NCBI RefSeq assembly: GCF_019649055.1
Contig: NW_026570249.1
Coordinates: 1 to 64,000, forward strand
From: Paramacrobiotus metropolitanus
Taxonomy: Eukaryota > Tardigrada > Eutardigrada > Parachela > Macrobiotidae
Direction: 5' to 3'
Length of the DNA stretch: 64,000 nt
The notes below the pieces were generated by a model. That model was not told the DNA's origin. It searched no databases and worked only from the letters and a program-made list of their open reading frames with translations. Of this stretch, positions 11,291-23,562 are shown one piece after another. The stretch's first letter is position 1, and each line of letters begins with the position of its first letter. The position numbers and the translations under genes are program-made.

Positions 11291-12480
11291 ACTTTAACCG
11301 TTTGCATCAACAAAGAATGAAAGGTGTGATTATATAGAAAAACGTATTATGTTATAATTTTAGCCGGCCTATCTTCATATGGACTATATCATATCATCCC
11401 GAAAATTGGCTGTTGGTAACGGATTTGCAAAGTTGATTAACTGAAATGGCAGGATATCGTGACAAATTGTAACGGATGTTTACTATTAGTAAAAGAACAA
11501 TGATACCGGCACAGTTTAAAAATTAATAGACATCTCGATGTTGATCAGCTTTAACACGGAAGTCTGTTAATCCGCGGAACGCGAGAATATACGAGCGGTA
11601 TTACATGTCAACCAATATCGAGCGGAAGTGGATAATCAGTCTCCGTTAGCATCAATCCATTTGCGGTCCAGTAAGCCAGCGTCGACGAGACTCGATTGCA
11701 GCCAGATTATGTCTTGAAGAAAACTGGTCTGCGGTGATATCCCGGCAGGGAAGTGCATTTATTGCTTCCGCGAAAATGTTGTTCTTTACTCCGATGCCAT
11801 GCTCCCATCCGAATAATACTGCTGTACAAGCAGCTAACTTTAAACGAACCATCACTTCATATACACGCAGCAATTTGGCTGCGTGTCTATACGGCACAGA
11901 CAGTAATAACGTATTGATTTTCCACCAAGAAACAGTTCCACGGAAAATATATGTGGCGTGAAAATTTCCCATCAAACAACGGCGGCTGTCAGTTAAAAAT
12001 TTAAACTATTTTTAATCTTCCAAAGAGGTGATTTTGTTGATTAACGATGTTGACTAGAAAATGCAGTAGCCACTGGTGTAAAATATATGCTAACACTGTT
12101 TTGTACGTTATGTCACTAACACTGTTTTGTCTGCAGTATTAACTGCATACACAGATGTACTGTATAAATTTTAATGGCAAAAAAATATAAATCCTTGCCT
12201 CTTCGTTCCGTTTTGTTATTTACCATGTATCGCTTACGATTTAAACTGTGTAACTAACTTTTTAACACCGACCACACGGCACACGCCAAAAATTTGGGCG
12301 TAACCTGTGCGCACAGTAGTGGCGCGTGTCATATTGTGACGTACAGAATTACTAAATTACTGTGATTACTGTACGTAATGACTGTAAAGAAATTATTACA
12401 AATTCGAAAACAGTTTTGGCTTTCCTACTCAGATATTCCAAGATGCTGTTCCATTATTATTCCCACTTACATTATCCGAA
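11291..12480. other. Intergenic, overlapping small ORFs only
   Basis: ORFs on opposite strands overlap at 11652-11975 (minus, 107 codons) and 11734-11961 (plus, 75 codons). Neither shows a domain, signal peptide or splice context, so I do not call a gene. The remainder is AT-rich. Confidence 0.4.
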
Positions 12481-14182
12481 TTAAAAATGGCTGCTAACGT
12501 TTAGGAACTCTTGATGGATCATGTGACGTATTGATTCGAGGTCGGCTTTTGACAAATTCTTGTCCCCAAGTTCCAACAGAATCAATGCGTACGTAACAAA
12601 ACCGGCAACAAGCTGCAACGAAAAACTAGAAACGTTCCATTAAAATGAACAAAACTGAAAAATTTGTTGTGCACAGGCCACACGCGGCCTGTGATTATGG
12701 ATACCATTTACCTTGATTATGAATGTCCGGTTGACAGCCACTAGATGCGCGATCGTAAACCCAATATTCCCTGCTTGAAGTTCATGGAGATGCGACAACA
12801 CCATTGAGCGCTGTTTTTTGTTGTCCATCAGGTGTATAGTTCTTCTCATCACAGGAACAAAAGCTTGAGCCTGCAAACAACAATTAAGTGAAATTTCCTT
12901 AATAGTTACAGTTGTTCGTATTTGACGCCAAAAATAAATCCAGCTAAACGGGGAACATATAAACTTCATCAGTATATTTTCATAAGTGTAAAAGCCACTA
13001 TACACTGTACAGCTGTTAATTACATAAGTGGAATATTTTTTTTTGCCAACAGTAGGAAAATATGCCAATCAGTGTTTCTGTACAACTTTAAATTAATTAC
13101 TAAAGCAGTCTGAATACGCAAACCTTTGGAGGCCACTAAGAAAACCATACCTGTTCATGCACAAAAATAAATCGAAATGTCATTACACACAGAACGAAGA
13201 GGTCATCTGCAAGTTCGAAATACTGAGGTGCATGCGCGCGGTCAAATGCCGACTGCTTCACTGTATCAATAATATTCAGAGCAGACATAAAGTAATATGC
13301 ATAATACGACAGCGACACCCAGCACAACATGGCGTCCAACTGATAAACCTCGTGACTCAATTGAACATGGTGAGTAAAATCTCGCAGTACAGACAAAGTA
13401 GCAGCAGATCGCGATACACTGTCACCATCGATCGCTGCTTTTATAACAATTTTTTTAAAAACTATTCCCATTGCCATGCAGATCGTGGTTATTAACCACA
13501 AGTTCAGGGGACTGCCGATGGGAACAACGCCATCCACGACAATGAACCACAAACGTGAGATTATCCCAGAGTGCACGAGATCCGGATAACGGCACTGCTC
13601 ATGCTGGGCTTTTTTAAGCAAAATGATGCCGTCAAGTTGGTGAACCAAAGGAGATATACCAAAAAACCATGAACGAATCATATATCTTAATATAACAACC
13701 ACTGCCAGGCCGGCTGAACAAAAGGTCATCAACAATTTCTCTTTTCTGGTGCAGTATTCTAGAATAAAGGTGTCCAAAATTTTGAGGGTATTGGTATATG
13801 TTGCATGCATGGACATAAATATCAGGATGGCGACAGGAGTGCTTAAGTTCTGTAGGAATGCAACAGCGAAACTGACAATGCTGGCCGTTAATGAATTTCT
13901 TTCCGGCAGACCTGCTGCTGCAATACAGTACGTGCGGTATCCGCAGAGGCCGAAATACGTCAGGAGATATGCGGCAATGACACCCCCATGTAGAACTACG
14001 ATTATCAACCGACCACACGAATTCAAGAACAAGTGGCTGCGTTTGCTTTTATCGGAGACAACAGGCGCAAGACGAGTGCTTGTTCGGAATCCGTGACCGA
14101 TGAGTTTCAGAATGAGCAGGCATGGAGTCAACTGCTTTGTCAAAAAGCCCTGCTTGTCGCGGCTGGTTCTTAGCAGGGTCAT
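12481..14182 (-). CDS. Gustatory receptor-like 7TM protein (7tm_7-type)
   Basis: Three exons: 14182..13151, about 12871..12712 and 12612..12481, about 440 residues. This is a typical length for insect-type gustatory receptors. The first exon carries most hydrophobic segments. The second encodes the last intracellular loop (LSHLHELQAGNIGF...). The third begins with LVAGFVTYALILLEL, which matches the TYhhhhhQF-type signature of the last helix in this family (Glu for Gln). These proteins are ligand-gated channels or chemoreceptors with an intracellular N-terminus, unlike GPCRs. Acceptors TTTGCAG and GTTGCAG and donors CAG|GTATGG and AAG|GTAAAT support the model. The stop is TAA at 12481. The ligand cannot be told. 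Confidence 0.7.
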
Positions 14183-14837
14183 TGTAACCGTTGTGACCTC
14201 CTAAAAATCTCCCGATGTGATTACTTGTTAATGACCCTTTACCAGAACAGTTCGCATTAGCGTCGACAAAACTCGTAGCAGCTTTGGGATTATCAACGTG
14301 TTAACTCGATGAACTATTACGAAGTATGCAACAGTTTAGAAGTACATACTGTCATATTAAGAATCCAACTGCTTTGCGCAAAATTACATCTGAAGTTTTG
14401 TGCAAGCTGCAGCAGCTGTGCACACTAAACACCTGTCTATGAACTAAACACTACGTATACAGTAAATTCCATGGAAAAACAATAATGACTACGGGTAGCT
14501 AGCTATTTACGGATAGACTAGCTGAATACTGCGGACCGTAGTGTCTGATGACTAACAAATTGATATCGAATAACATCAGAACAAAGACAGCAATGTACAT
14601 AAATTTGCCTTAATTCGATTTTTACGAAACTGCACTTTTCAAGTCTGATGAAAACTTATCAATGAAATTTAATAACAGCTGGAACAGACTTTTAAAACTC
14701 TAATAAAATTTGCACATCACAAGAATGAACGGGAAAAGCACACAAAACAGACTTTTTAAATATTAGAACAGAGCATAAGCAAAGTCTAATATCACAATAC
14801 TGTAATAATACCAAAATTCCACGGCCATGCAGTGAAT
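14183..14837. other. Intergenic, no gene seen
   Basis: AT-rich spacer between the gustatory receptor-like start and the 3' end of PLC copy A. Nothing recognised. Confidence 0.5.
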
Positions 14838-17103
14838 TCAAACACATTTGATATGGGCGTAAAGGGTAGATAGGTTCAATTGCCGTTCATCAGGTCCGAG
14901 ACGATAAACATGGTGACAGCCTGAAAAGTGTAAAAATTAGTAAGCGCTGCGAGTAATATAAACGGTGATTTCAAAACAAGTTTTTGAAAATATTACTACA
15001 TGCATTGCCTCATCAATATTTTCTAAAGAAAAACAATAGGAAATAAATTAAATAAAGCGGTGGAACTCAGTACTTATGAAAATTACACTATAATCCCAAC
15101 TCTGAACGCCAGCCTTACCTTGCTGCACACAAGTAACCGGTATATCGTACTGAGCAATCAAGCACCGATTTCGAAAATCCGTATCTCGAGGCTCGATCCG
15201 TAATACCGCCAGATCAACATTCCGAATATCAAAAGAAAATTCCTTATTCCAAACTGGGTTAAATCCTTAGCAAAACATACAGCGTTCATAAATCATTTCT
15301 ACCCAGACAAATTAAGCCAATGCTCTCACCGTTGTTCTTAGCCGGCGTTGTCGACATCACCTCACAGTCTTCCGGACATCCATAAATCTCCACAAACACA
15401 AAAGGATCAGATATCTCTTTTTCCCCGGCCACCGGCACCTTGGGCAACTGCTGGGCACTGATGACTCTCACCGTGAGCTGTATCCGGCGGCTTTCACCTG
15501 GCTCGCTCGTAATGTTGCGCATATGCTCCGGCTTCAAAATATAGCCGCATCCGCCGTTATTGCCGAAGAAAGCCCGGTAGATCTGCGTTTCTTTGGATTT
15601 ATCCTGATAATTAATTGCCACAATCTGACAACCGGCATCCATTCCAGGAAAAGGATTCATGCTGCAGGAATCGGTGCGGATACCGGCGGGATAAATGCGC
15701 ACCAGATGCTGCGCGCAATGGCGGACGAAATCATCGCGCGTGTTGCTGACCCGGGTTCGCTTATTCGACTCAGCAGTATTGTCCATTCGATAATATTTTC
15801 CTACAAAAACAAGGTCCAACATAATGTCATAAATACCCGAGCAACCCTTTAAACCAGTGTACCACACCGATACTGCAGTAAACTTCCAACCGCTTACTTT
15901 TAAAAATAATGAGAAAACAAAAAAGTGTGCGTAGTTTACTGCATAATTAGTATGTTTGTAGCAACAGTATCTTGCTTCATCGTACATGCTTCGCTTTAAT
16001 TATTATGTAACTATTTCCTGCTTATCTTTAATTTCAAACACCGTCGTCTCTGCCATAAAGAAATCATCGAAATTCCCCTTCCTTAATAAAGACACTGCAA
16101 AAAAATAGCACAATTACCTCCCAGACTCAAAAGCTTATGAGCCCGGTGTTCTTGAATGGGGTCAAACGTCTGGATCATCCATTCACAGGTTTCCACAAGG
16201 CTCGGCCCAGGATCACATTTATCATCACGCGCTTCTTGTTCGATAAAAAGAAAGTTCTCAAGATCATTCACAGTCCAGAAGTTATGCAATACGGACGGGT
16301 ACCTGTTAAGTACAAAGCATGATAAAGGTTAGCAGATACATCTTCTACCGTGCTGTAGCTTACTGGCGAAAAATGTCCTTTAGTGCCGGACGTTCGGATA
16401 GAAGCGCGTAAAACCGGTGAATGTCTTTCATGTCCAGTGCATACAGTCCACTTAAAGTTCTGGTTATTCCGGCTGCCTAAAAAGTCGTTGCAATATATTG
16501 TATTACCGTACAACATGAGCAACAAAACACAAAATTCCGTAAATTCTACAGTTTAAAATGCACAAAAATTTAACTCAGTACTTACTTTAAGATCAGCTTG
16601 TTTTCATTAAACCGTTCCCCAGGTAAGTAAAAATAATATAAAAAAAAGCACACTTTCGTTTCAGAAAAAAAAATAAGATAAAAATTTCAGAAAACAATTT
16701 GGGCCAAGAAGGGCGCTCTAAACCAAAGGACAAATTAATAAACAAATACTTACCTGAAATATTTCCATGATTTGTTGGTGAGAGATTTTCAAGTTCAGTC
16801 GATCCATAGGTGTCATACAATCTTCGAAATTCAGAAGTTCGTCAGCAGATTGATTAGTAACCACATAGCTTCTTCGCAGCCACCTGTTGTAAATGCAAAA
16901 CGTAAAACAAAAACAAAGATGGATCAATTCATCTTGTCCGGCTTTCGCCATTACAGAATTTTCGTATCTGTGAACCGCTGCCCGCTGGCACTATTTTACA
17001 CACATTTCCAAGCGTTTTTCCGTTCCACTTGCTGCTTTTCGTCAATCAGATGGCGCACTGCATGTTTCCATTTATCGCAGACATCTTCATCCGGTGTGAA
17101 AAC
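14838..17103 (-). pseudogene. Phospholipase C delta-like copy A, X domain deleted
   Basis: The homologous pieces appear in order on the minus strand: PH-domain end (about 17103-17000, PDEDVCDKW), EF-hand exon (16893-16755), two further EF exons (about 16480-16373 and 16300-16100), then Y domain plus C2 (15820-15330, with [11 protein letters not shown] and [10 protein letters not shown]) and the C2 end exons (15270-15120, 14920-14838). Compared with copy B, about 1.2 kb coding the whole catalytic X domain (both active-site His) is missing near 16085. A GGA-to-TGA change gives an in-frame stop at the following exon, and one base is lost near 17020. The first EF loop has lost its first Asp and its Gly. 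It cannot hydrolyse PIP2. It is a pseudogene, or at most a source of a non-catalytic fragment. Confidence 0.75.
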
Positions 17104-18154
17104 TTCTCCCGATGCCGAGGGGATGGCAGCGACCGCACTGGCAACTAATACCAGGAAAATAAATAAAGCCCATAAGCCCCGACGGCGATCAACGTGGGGC
17201 AGGGGAAGTACAGGGTATCCCCCACAAGGAAACAGGAAGTCGGCTCCTCCCACCGCCTGGGCCCCTCCTGGTGCATTTTCCACTACGTTCAACAATCGCA
17301 TGTAATACATGAACGAAGCCAGGCTAACTAGAAACGCCACCAGAGCGGCTACTCCATATAGGTTAGCATTACCTGCAAAGCAAGGCTCTGTGCAAGCATT
17401 ATGTGGCGCGCAAGCGGTAATCGTGTAAACAATATGACTTCAGGGCGCACAAGAAGGAAAGCGTTTTGAATAATTAAGCAAGAATTCTGGATGGGCTACC
17501 GGCTATCAGCTTACTCGCTGGTGTAACCTGTATTTGACACGGTACTGCGTCTGCATCTACCACAATCAAATGATGCGCCAAAAACGGCTTCCTCATCGTT
17601 CACTTTCTTTTCTGGCCCGCAAGCGTACAATAACTGCATACTAACTTTTTTATGATTTGTTAATAGCTTTTTTGCAGATTTCTCAATAATTTTTACGCGC
17701 TTCGCCCGTTACCCGACGCGCATCGGTTACAAAGCAACTGACCTGTACGTACCATCAATAGCAATATAAAAACAACAATCTCTTCCGTTCTGGCTTATTT
17801 CAATTCGGAGAAGTATGTTTTTTCTTGAGCGGCAAACAGCCTCGTTCAGATACGTAAAATACTCACGATCAATTTGATATTGGAACGGTATGTTCGGTAC
17901 TGGAACATGTAAATAAAGTTCGCTCTCCACTCTTTCTCTCTTGCTATCAGTTGTGCCCAGGACAAACGCATGCCAAATCTACTGTACCTCGTATAGTGCA
18001 AAAACAGGAACTTACATGCGTTAAGATTAAGAATCGAAGTACTTCCTGGACAGAACTGGTGGAGAGTGTCGATCAGGATTGTAACCAACCATGCTCCGAC
18101 AAAGAAAGCAATCCATCCAACGTGTAAAAATAGGTTAACCGAACAAAATACCAT
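17004..18154 (-). CDS. Membrane-protein exons fused upstream of the PLC copy A remnant
   Basis: Exon 18154..18016 starts with ATG and encodes a hydrophobic helix followed by ILIDTLHQFCPG. The donor is CAT|GTAAGT. Exon 17372 to about 17004 begins after TTTGCAG in matching phase and encodes two more hydrophobic helices around a Gly/Pro-rich loop. It then runs without a stop into the PH-domain end of PLC copy A. I see three transmembrane segments; the family is not recognised (a small tetraspan type is possible). The phase agreement suggests a real transcript, giving a chimera of a membrane protein and the broken PLC. It is not known whether its own 3' end was lost. Confidence 0.45.
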
Positions 18155-18632
18155 CTCTCTGCTGTAGAGGATCGCACTAATTAGGGGATTTCAAGTGTAA
18201 ATGGCGTTTAGCTTGGAAATAAAATTGTCTAAACTCGCTCCCAGCGATTCTTAGAGAATGTCAAAATTTTTGCCCACTGAAATTCTATGGTACGATTGAC
18301 GAATATAATAATATTTCGCCGTGCTAAAATCTGCATTGCAGTGCACAATTCCAAATGGTGTGAGTCTGTGAGACCCGGTGAGTCAGTTTTGCTCTCGGAC
18401 TCTCGAAAAGTACTGGACCACATGAGTCACACGCTCACAAGCGGCCGATTTCAAAGCAATAATTTAAAATGCGTTTTTTTCAACATGATACGCTTGATAG
18501 CGCCGTTCACATAAATCAACAAATTAAAAATAAGGAGTGCTTATTAGTTATTACTTATTAGTTAATAGTGGTATCAAAATTAACTTAAGTACTCCGATTG
18601 GTAGTCACTTGGGTTTATTTAAAATGTATTCA
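18155..18632. other. Intergenic, no gene seen
   Basis: Probable promoter side of the membrane-protein exons. No domain-bearing ORF. Confidence 0.4.
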
Positions 18633-19016
18633 TTAGGAAACTGCCAAACTGGCTATACCAAATTGAATAATAAGCACTACGGTACTCACAGAGTGCATTA
18701 ATATTGGACGGAATGGCAGCCATGGATGAGCCGGGGATGATAAAGCACGCTGGGCCTGCGGTCGAAGGTGAAAGGCCGAGGACGTCGACATGCCGGTAGT
18801 ATCGATGGTGCTAGTAACGGGCCGGGCGTAGGGAGACGCGACACAGCTGTATCCATCGCGGAGCTTAGCGAAGACGCTCTGAATGGCGTCACCCACGGAA
18901 TGCAAATGACCTTGGTGGGGTCACTGCCACCAGAAGCCGCATCGATCCGTCTGCTGGGATACGAAGTGCGTTGGGATTCGTCTCCACGCATGGCTAAGTT
19001 GGCTAAATATGGATGA
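18633..19016. other. GC-rich island with overlapping ORFs on both strands, possible exon
   Basis: The island is clearly more GC-rich than its flanks. On the minus strand an open frame from about 18905 ends at a good donor (CACTCT|GTGAGTACC near 18688). A second minus frame starts with ATG at 18991, and a plus frame spans 18768-19016. None matches a family I know. The minus-strand donor makes a coding exon on that strand the better bet. It could equally be a promoter-associated CpG-like patch. Confidence 0.25.
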
Positions 19017-19265
19017 CAATTTGGTGTTCAGCCGCTGTAGTTTTTTCGACGGATCATAAGCGGTCATCCGACACCCTTATCCGCTGTAGCAGCATGGCCG
19101 GTTCACCTTTGGCTACACATGGAGTACAATCCATATTCATTTTGGTGGTTACAGTAAAGAATTTACACATTTGTAATCCATAAGCCCATATACAAAGCGT
19201 ACTTTATCGTTATGGTTTCATTCGACGACTACCAATGATTTAAGCAGTACACAATAATTATTTTC

Positions 19266-19560
19266 AGTTTTTGAGAGCATGCAATAACAACTGCCCGAAA
19301 CAAGCTGCGCACCCTACCAGTTCTGTTGCGCAAAGGTCAAACCGGTCATCCAAATATTCCAGTAGCGTTGCTTCCGCACATGACTTTCCCCAATCGCATT
19401 CGCTCTTTCTTGGGGGTAACACTCAGTTAAATAGCAGCAACTTTTGCAGCTGCATATACGCAGGATGCGAAGTTGAACAGAATACACCACTCGAAACGGT
19501 GGGTTTCTCCAGTATTTAGCCAGCGTTTGTTCGGATTCGAATCCAAACACGCAGTCTTAC
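19266..19560 (-). pseudogene. Chemoreceptor-like copy 2, internally deleted fragment
   Basis: The DNA aligns with copy 1 positions 102-560 in the same order and strand. About 200 bases between the two conserved ends (copy 1 about 281-485) are missing at the junction near 19441, removing the central helices. No N-terminal exon is seen beside it. It is a relic of the duplication that also produced copy 3. Confidence 0.65.
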
Positions 19561-20107
19561 GGACCATCACTGAAAACAGGGAACGGGTAACACCGGATGT
19601 TGGGTGTTAACCACAGCAGTCGATCGATGGAGCTAGAAGGAACTAATGTGGCTGTACAAGATCCGAAACCGGCAAAGCTATACTTGTGCAGTTCCAGCGT
19701 ACATGTGGGAGCTGATTCCGTTTAAAGAGACCAACGCGAGGTATGTCCTCCGCGGAGAGACCCGGATCGACATGGCCGCGGGGTCACGGATTGGAAAGAT
19801 GACCGTATAAGCAATGAGGCTGAAAACCTTGTTTGATAATTACTTGTAGCGGAAAAAATAATGGCCCTGAGTTTTTTGTTGTGGATGTTAAGGAATACCT
19901 GTCTTTTCTTAGATCTACGAACCATTGGTGATGTTCCTTATCTCGGTTCCTGACCAGACTCTTGAGTACCTCGAGGGTTTGTCTGCTCAATGAACAAACT
20001 AAACTGTGGCTAGTACACAGTATCAGTATTTCGTTTCTAGAGCAAGCATCACTTTATTTGGATTATTAAAAACACTACGTAATGGTCACAGTGAACAGTA
20101 TTAAAAA
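19561..20107. other. Intergenic between chemoreceptor-like copies
   Basis: Only short overlapping minus-strand frames (19722-19990) without recognisable features. No gene called. Confidence 0.4.
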
Positions 20108-22563
20108 TCAAAACAACTCCGGCAGCAATTTGACCCGGCAAGCCGTAGACGTTAGAGAACTTAGCATACGAAGTACCTGAAATCTAAAAATAAGCAGATG
20201 AATATTTACAAGTCGGCTTTCGGTGGCAGGTAGTTTAGGTGATGCAATGGGTAACCGTGAACGGCTGTATTGATGACTGTCCGTAGTTCGTATGTCCAGT
20301 AAAAAATCCTTTGTATCATTGCATCCAGATTGAAAATGCAGTATGTACTGCTCGTCTTTGCAGTAAACGCAGTAAAAATCACCCGCGCGATATGGGCTGC
20401 GCACATCAAATCGAATCGGCCATCCAATCTTAACAGCGTTTCTTCTGCACATAGTTGTTCCAGACTGCGTTCGCTGTTTCAGGAGGATGATACTCAAACA
20501 GCAGCATCTTCTTCAGCGCAGAAATCTTTGACTGACAACGCATGCAGACAATTATACTCGCAGTGGCTATGCCGATAGACAGCAGCGGAGCCATGAGTAA
20601 TTCTCGGCCAGAGATCTTCTCAAAATTAAAGGTCACCAACCCCAGCAGGCCTAACGCATAGTCGAAATCGTGTACGACAACGAACAGTTGCACGGCCACT
20701 GCGCATACCCATCCAACAGCGCAGCAAATCGCGTAGTGCTGAATGTACTGCTCTAGATGGCTGCTTCTGTTCCAGCATTTGATCAGCGTCTGCCTCGACT
20801 TTAATTCCAGCGTCGAAAAAAATCTCCAAGCATGCATTTCGCTTATGACGCCCGAACCCATTAAGCACGGACCAAAACTACCAACGCATCCAGCTGGACC
20901 GTTGAGACTTTGTAGGATAATCCAGAAGTATTGGCAGAAAAAGCCTTCACGCATCTGAAAAGATTCCAGTTACCCTTGTATTATCTCAGCAGTCATACTG
21001 GACTTCAAAATGATGGTTACGCATAGCCATCCATACGCAAAGCGCTGTGCACAAGTACTTACATCTTTGTGTCGTTCACTGTAGAGATATACCGAAAACC
21101 GGTAAAGAGCGCTTCGGCTCATTTGAAAAAGGTCTACCTTTAATTGTACAATAGCACCTACCGGGTGGCCCAACAAAATGGCGGTCTAGTTTATCAGTGT
21201 AAACTGGCCCCGCCCAACGTCCGATTGACTTCACATTAGATTGTTTTGAAAGAGCAATGTTTAAGACATAGAACTGCTTAATCGTACTTAACGTAAACAA
21301 AGATTTAATTTTTTTGTAATTTATTTTAATAAAATAGGTGGATTTTGACGGTGTCCCAGAACCTAAAATTTGGATTTCCCCATTTGCGAATTAAAAATTG
21401 CTATTATTCAACTTAGTAGGTTAAAGATTGTCGCTTTAGTATTTAAGGTAGAGGGGTTGTTTCTTGTTTTTTTTTAACGTAAAGGGATACGGTATTTTGG
21501 TCACCGCGTTCGATCCAGAGACTAGAAAGCTGGAGCGCCGCACATTTAATTTTCGTGAAATCCCCCACCAGCATTTTCAGAACTGAATTTCTCACCAGCG
21601 CTGCAAGAGCGGATCTCAATCAAACTTGCTTCTAGAAGAGCAATACCTTAGCTACATATAACAGCTGAACCAACAAGTTTTGTTGGAGCCTGTCATGCAG
21701 CAAAAAAATTCCAATAAAATCACTCAAAAAATAGACAACAAATCGGCATTTTTTCGAAACGTGATTCGAGTGTACTGCTCCCCCACTGCTAGCACTATGG
21801 AGACGGCGTTTTGTATGCTGATATGGATCGTCCTTCTCTACATAAAACAGTTGAAAAAATCAAAATAGTTTCTATGGATAATAAATCACACGAAATTTTG
21901 TAGTTCAAAAGCTGGGTCATAATACGCTCCCGGACGATTTCAGTTGGCACAGTTTTTTGAGAGCGTGTTACAACTTTTCAACAAAAACTTTTTGACATCC
22001 TATAGCTAATAAAATTTGTAATTTAATGGATCTAAAACCATCGTTGTACGACAAATGGTTCACGACCAGCAGAACCAAAACTGAGACCGCCATTTTTTCG
22101 GGCCACCCGGTAGTGTTACATAACTTTAACTTCAAACAAAAAACGATAACTGATTCTCGTATAATCGATTGCTTAACGATTGCATATATGAGAAGGCATT
22201 CTAAAATTGTATATTTACCTCCGGATTTTCGCACTTAGCCAGGCTAGGCGTGGAAGAATAATATATTCTTCCCGCAAAGAGCCAGTACAGAACCGTCATT
22301 GTCACAACAAAAAGAACCACATATAAACCAATTAGCCACCTAAAATGCGATATAACAGATTCAATGCAAGAGCGTCTTATGCCAGCCCTTCGCGTATCTT
22401 TCCAAAGCTGTTGCTCATCAGACTGGAACACTTGAAAACGGTAGTGGGTTTCCGTGGGATGGTGCGGCATTGAAGACTCCTCCATTACTGATAATAACAT
22501 TTTTGTAAACAATAAGACGATTGTAAAATTCGAGGGTAGATCTCGCTGCAGCAAATCACCCAT
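20108..22563 (-). CDS. Chemoreceptor-like multi-pass membrane protein, copy 3
   Basis: The first exon, 22563 to about 22232, encodes the N-terminus with PHHPTE and a strong hydrophobic segment, and ends at GAG|GTAAAT. After an intron of about 1.27 kb, the acceptor TTTTCAG leads in phase into an exon from about 20954 that encodes three to four hydrophobic segments and the CQSKI..LKK..LFE motif. The frame stops at 20430. An overlapping frame continues to 20108, so a further exon or a frameshift at the C-terminus is likely. It is the best preserved of three copies. Size and topology fit a 7TM chemoreceptor; the gustatory-receptor link is inference, as the last-helix signature is not found. Confidence 0.5.
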
Positions 22564-23562
22564 CTGGGTTCTTTATTTAAACATCGATTTCGCATAAAGT
22601 ATACTTAGTATACAATATACACAACTCTGCTACTGCGTACAAGGCTGCTAACGTTCCCCAGTAATCGATAATTTTAGAAAGACTTGTCCAGACCTTACTC
22701 ATATACTAAGTGGCACTGGTAACCCAGTTTATGTACTGCGAGCGAAAAGGCTGGTAACGGACTAAGGCTGTCAGTTCAATCGATACTTTTTGGAACGCTC
22801 ATCCAGATCTTACTAAGCGTAAAACCGGCAGGGAATTTGTGGTTCATGGCGGCAACGGGCCTGATTTCCAGGCAAGGAGAAGGACAGTCGCGTAGAGCTT
22901 TGTTAACCCATTAAGAGCATGCCTAGAAATCATCGTTGTGATATGCGAGAATTACGATCAAAATATTTGTATCAGCTACCGTAGCTGATTATCATAGTTC
23001 TGTATGTAAGCGAATACTGTCCATGCATGTGGCAAATTGATAGTTACAGTGGGATCAAGAGGTCATATTAATCACGGAGCCCGAATTTCTGGTGTTAAAG
23101 ATAGACTCATAATTCGGTATATGTACGTATTTTTGCATGCGCTAATAAGACTGCAATATTACGTAAGTAATATTCCGTACAGAAGTACAATTATCTACAG
23201 AAGTAACACAACTATGCGTAACTAAGTATATCGTATTCGGTAAAAGCATTGTACATTGTACAATGTCTCGTGCATAACTGCATTCAGTAACGAAAGTCTT
23301 GGAACTCAAAAACCCAGTACAACATTTTGTCCAGTCTCTTAAAACCTTGCCACAGATTTTGGGTTGGATTATAACAGCTGGAATAAACTCTTAAAACTGT
23401 AATAAAAAGTGAGTATCACAAAATTAAACGAGAAAAGTCACAAAAGCGTTTACCGGACTGCCTGGGTCCGAAAACACGCTAAATGCAAAAACTCCGGCAT
23501 CGTTACCAAATGTACACGTGCCGAATCCGATCACTAATGTATTCTTAACATATGCAATGAAT
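22564..23562. other. Intergenic, no gene seen
   Basis: Contains a short palindrome near 23249-23267 (CATTGTACATTGTACAATG). The only ORFs are short. The region separates copy 3 from the 3' end of PLC copy B. Confidence 0.4.

Noticed and set aside
16772-17305. 177-codon plus-strand ORF
   Set aside because: It is antisense to the EF-hand and membrane-protein exons and has no domain character.
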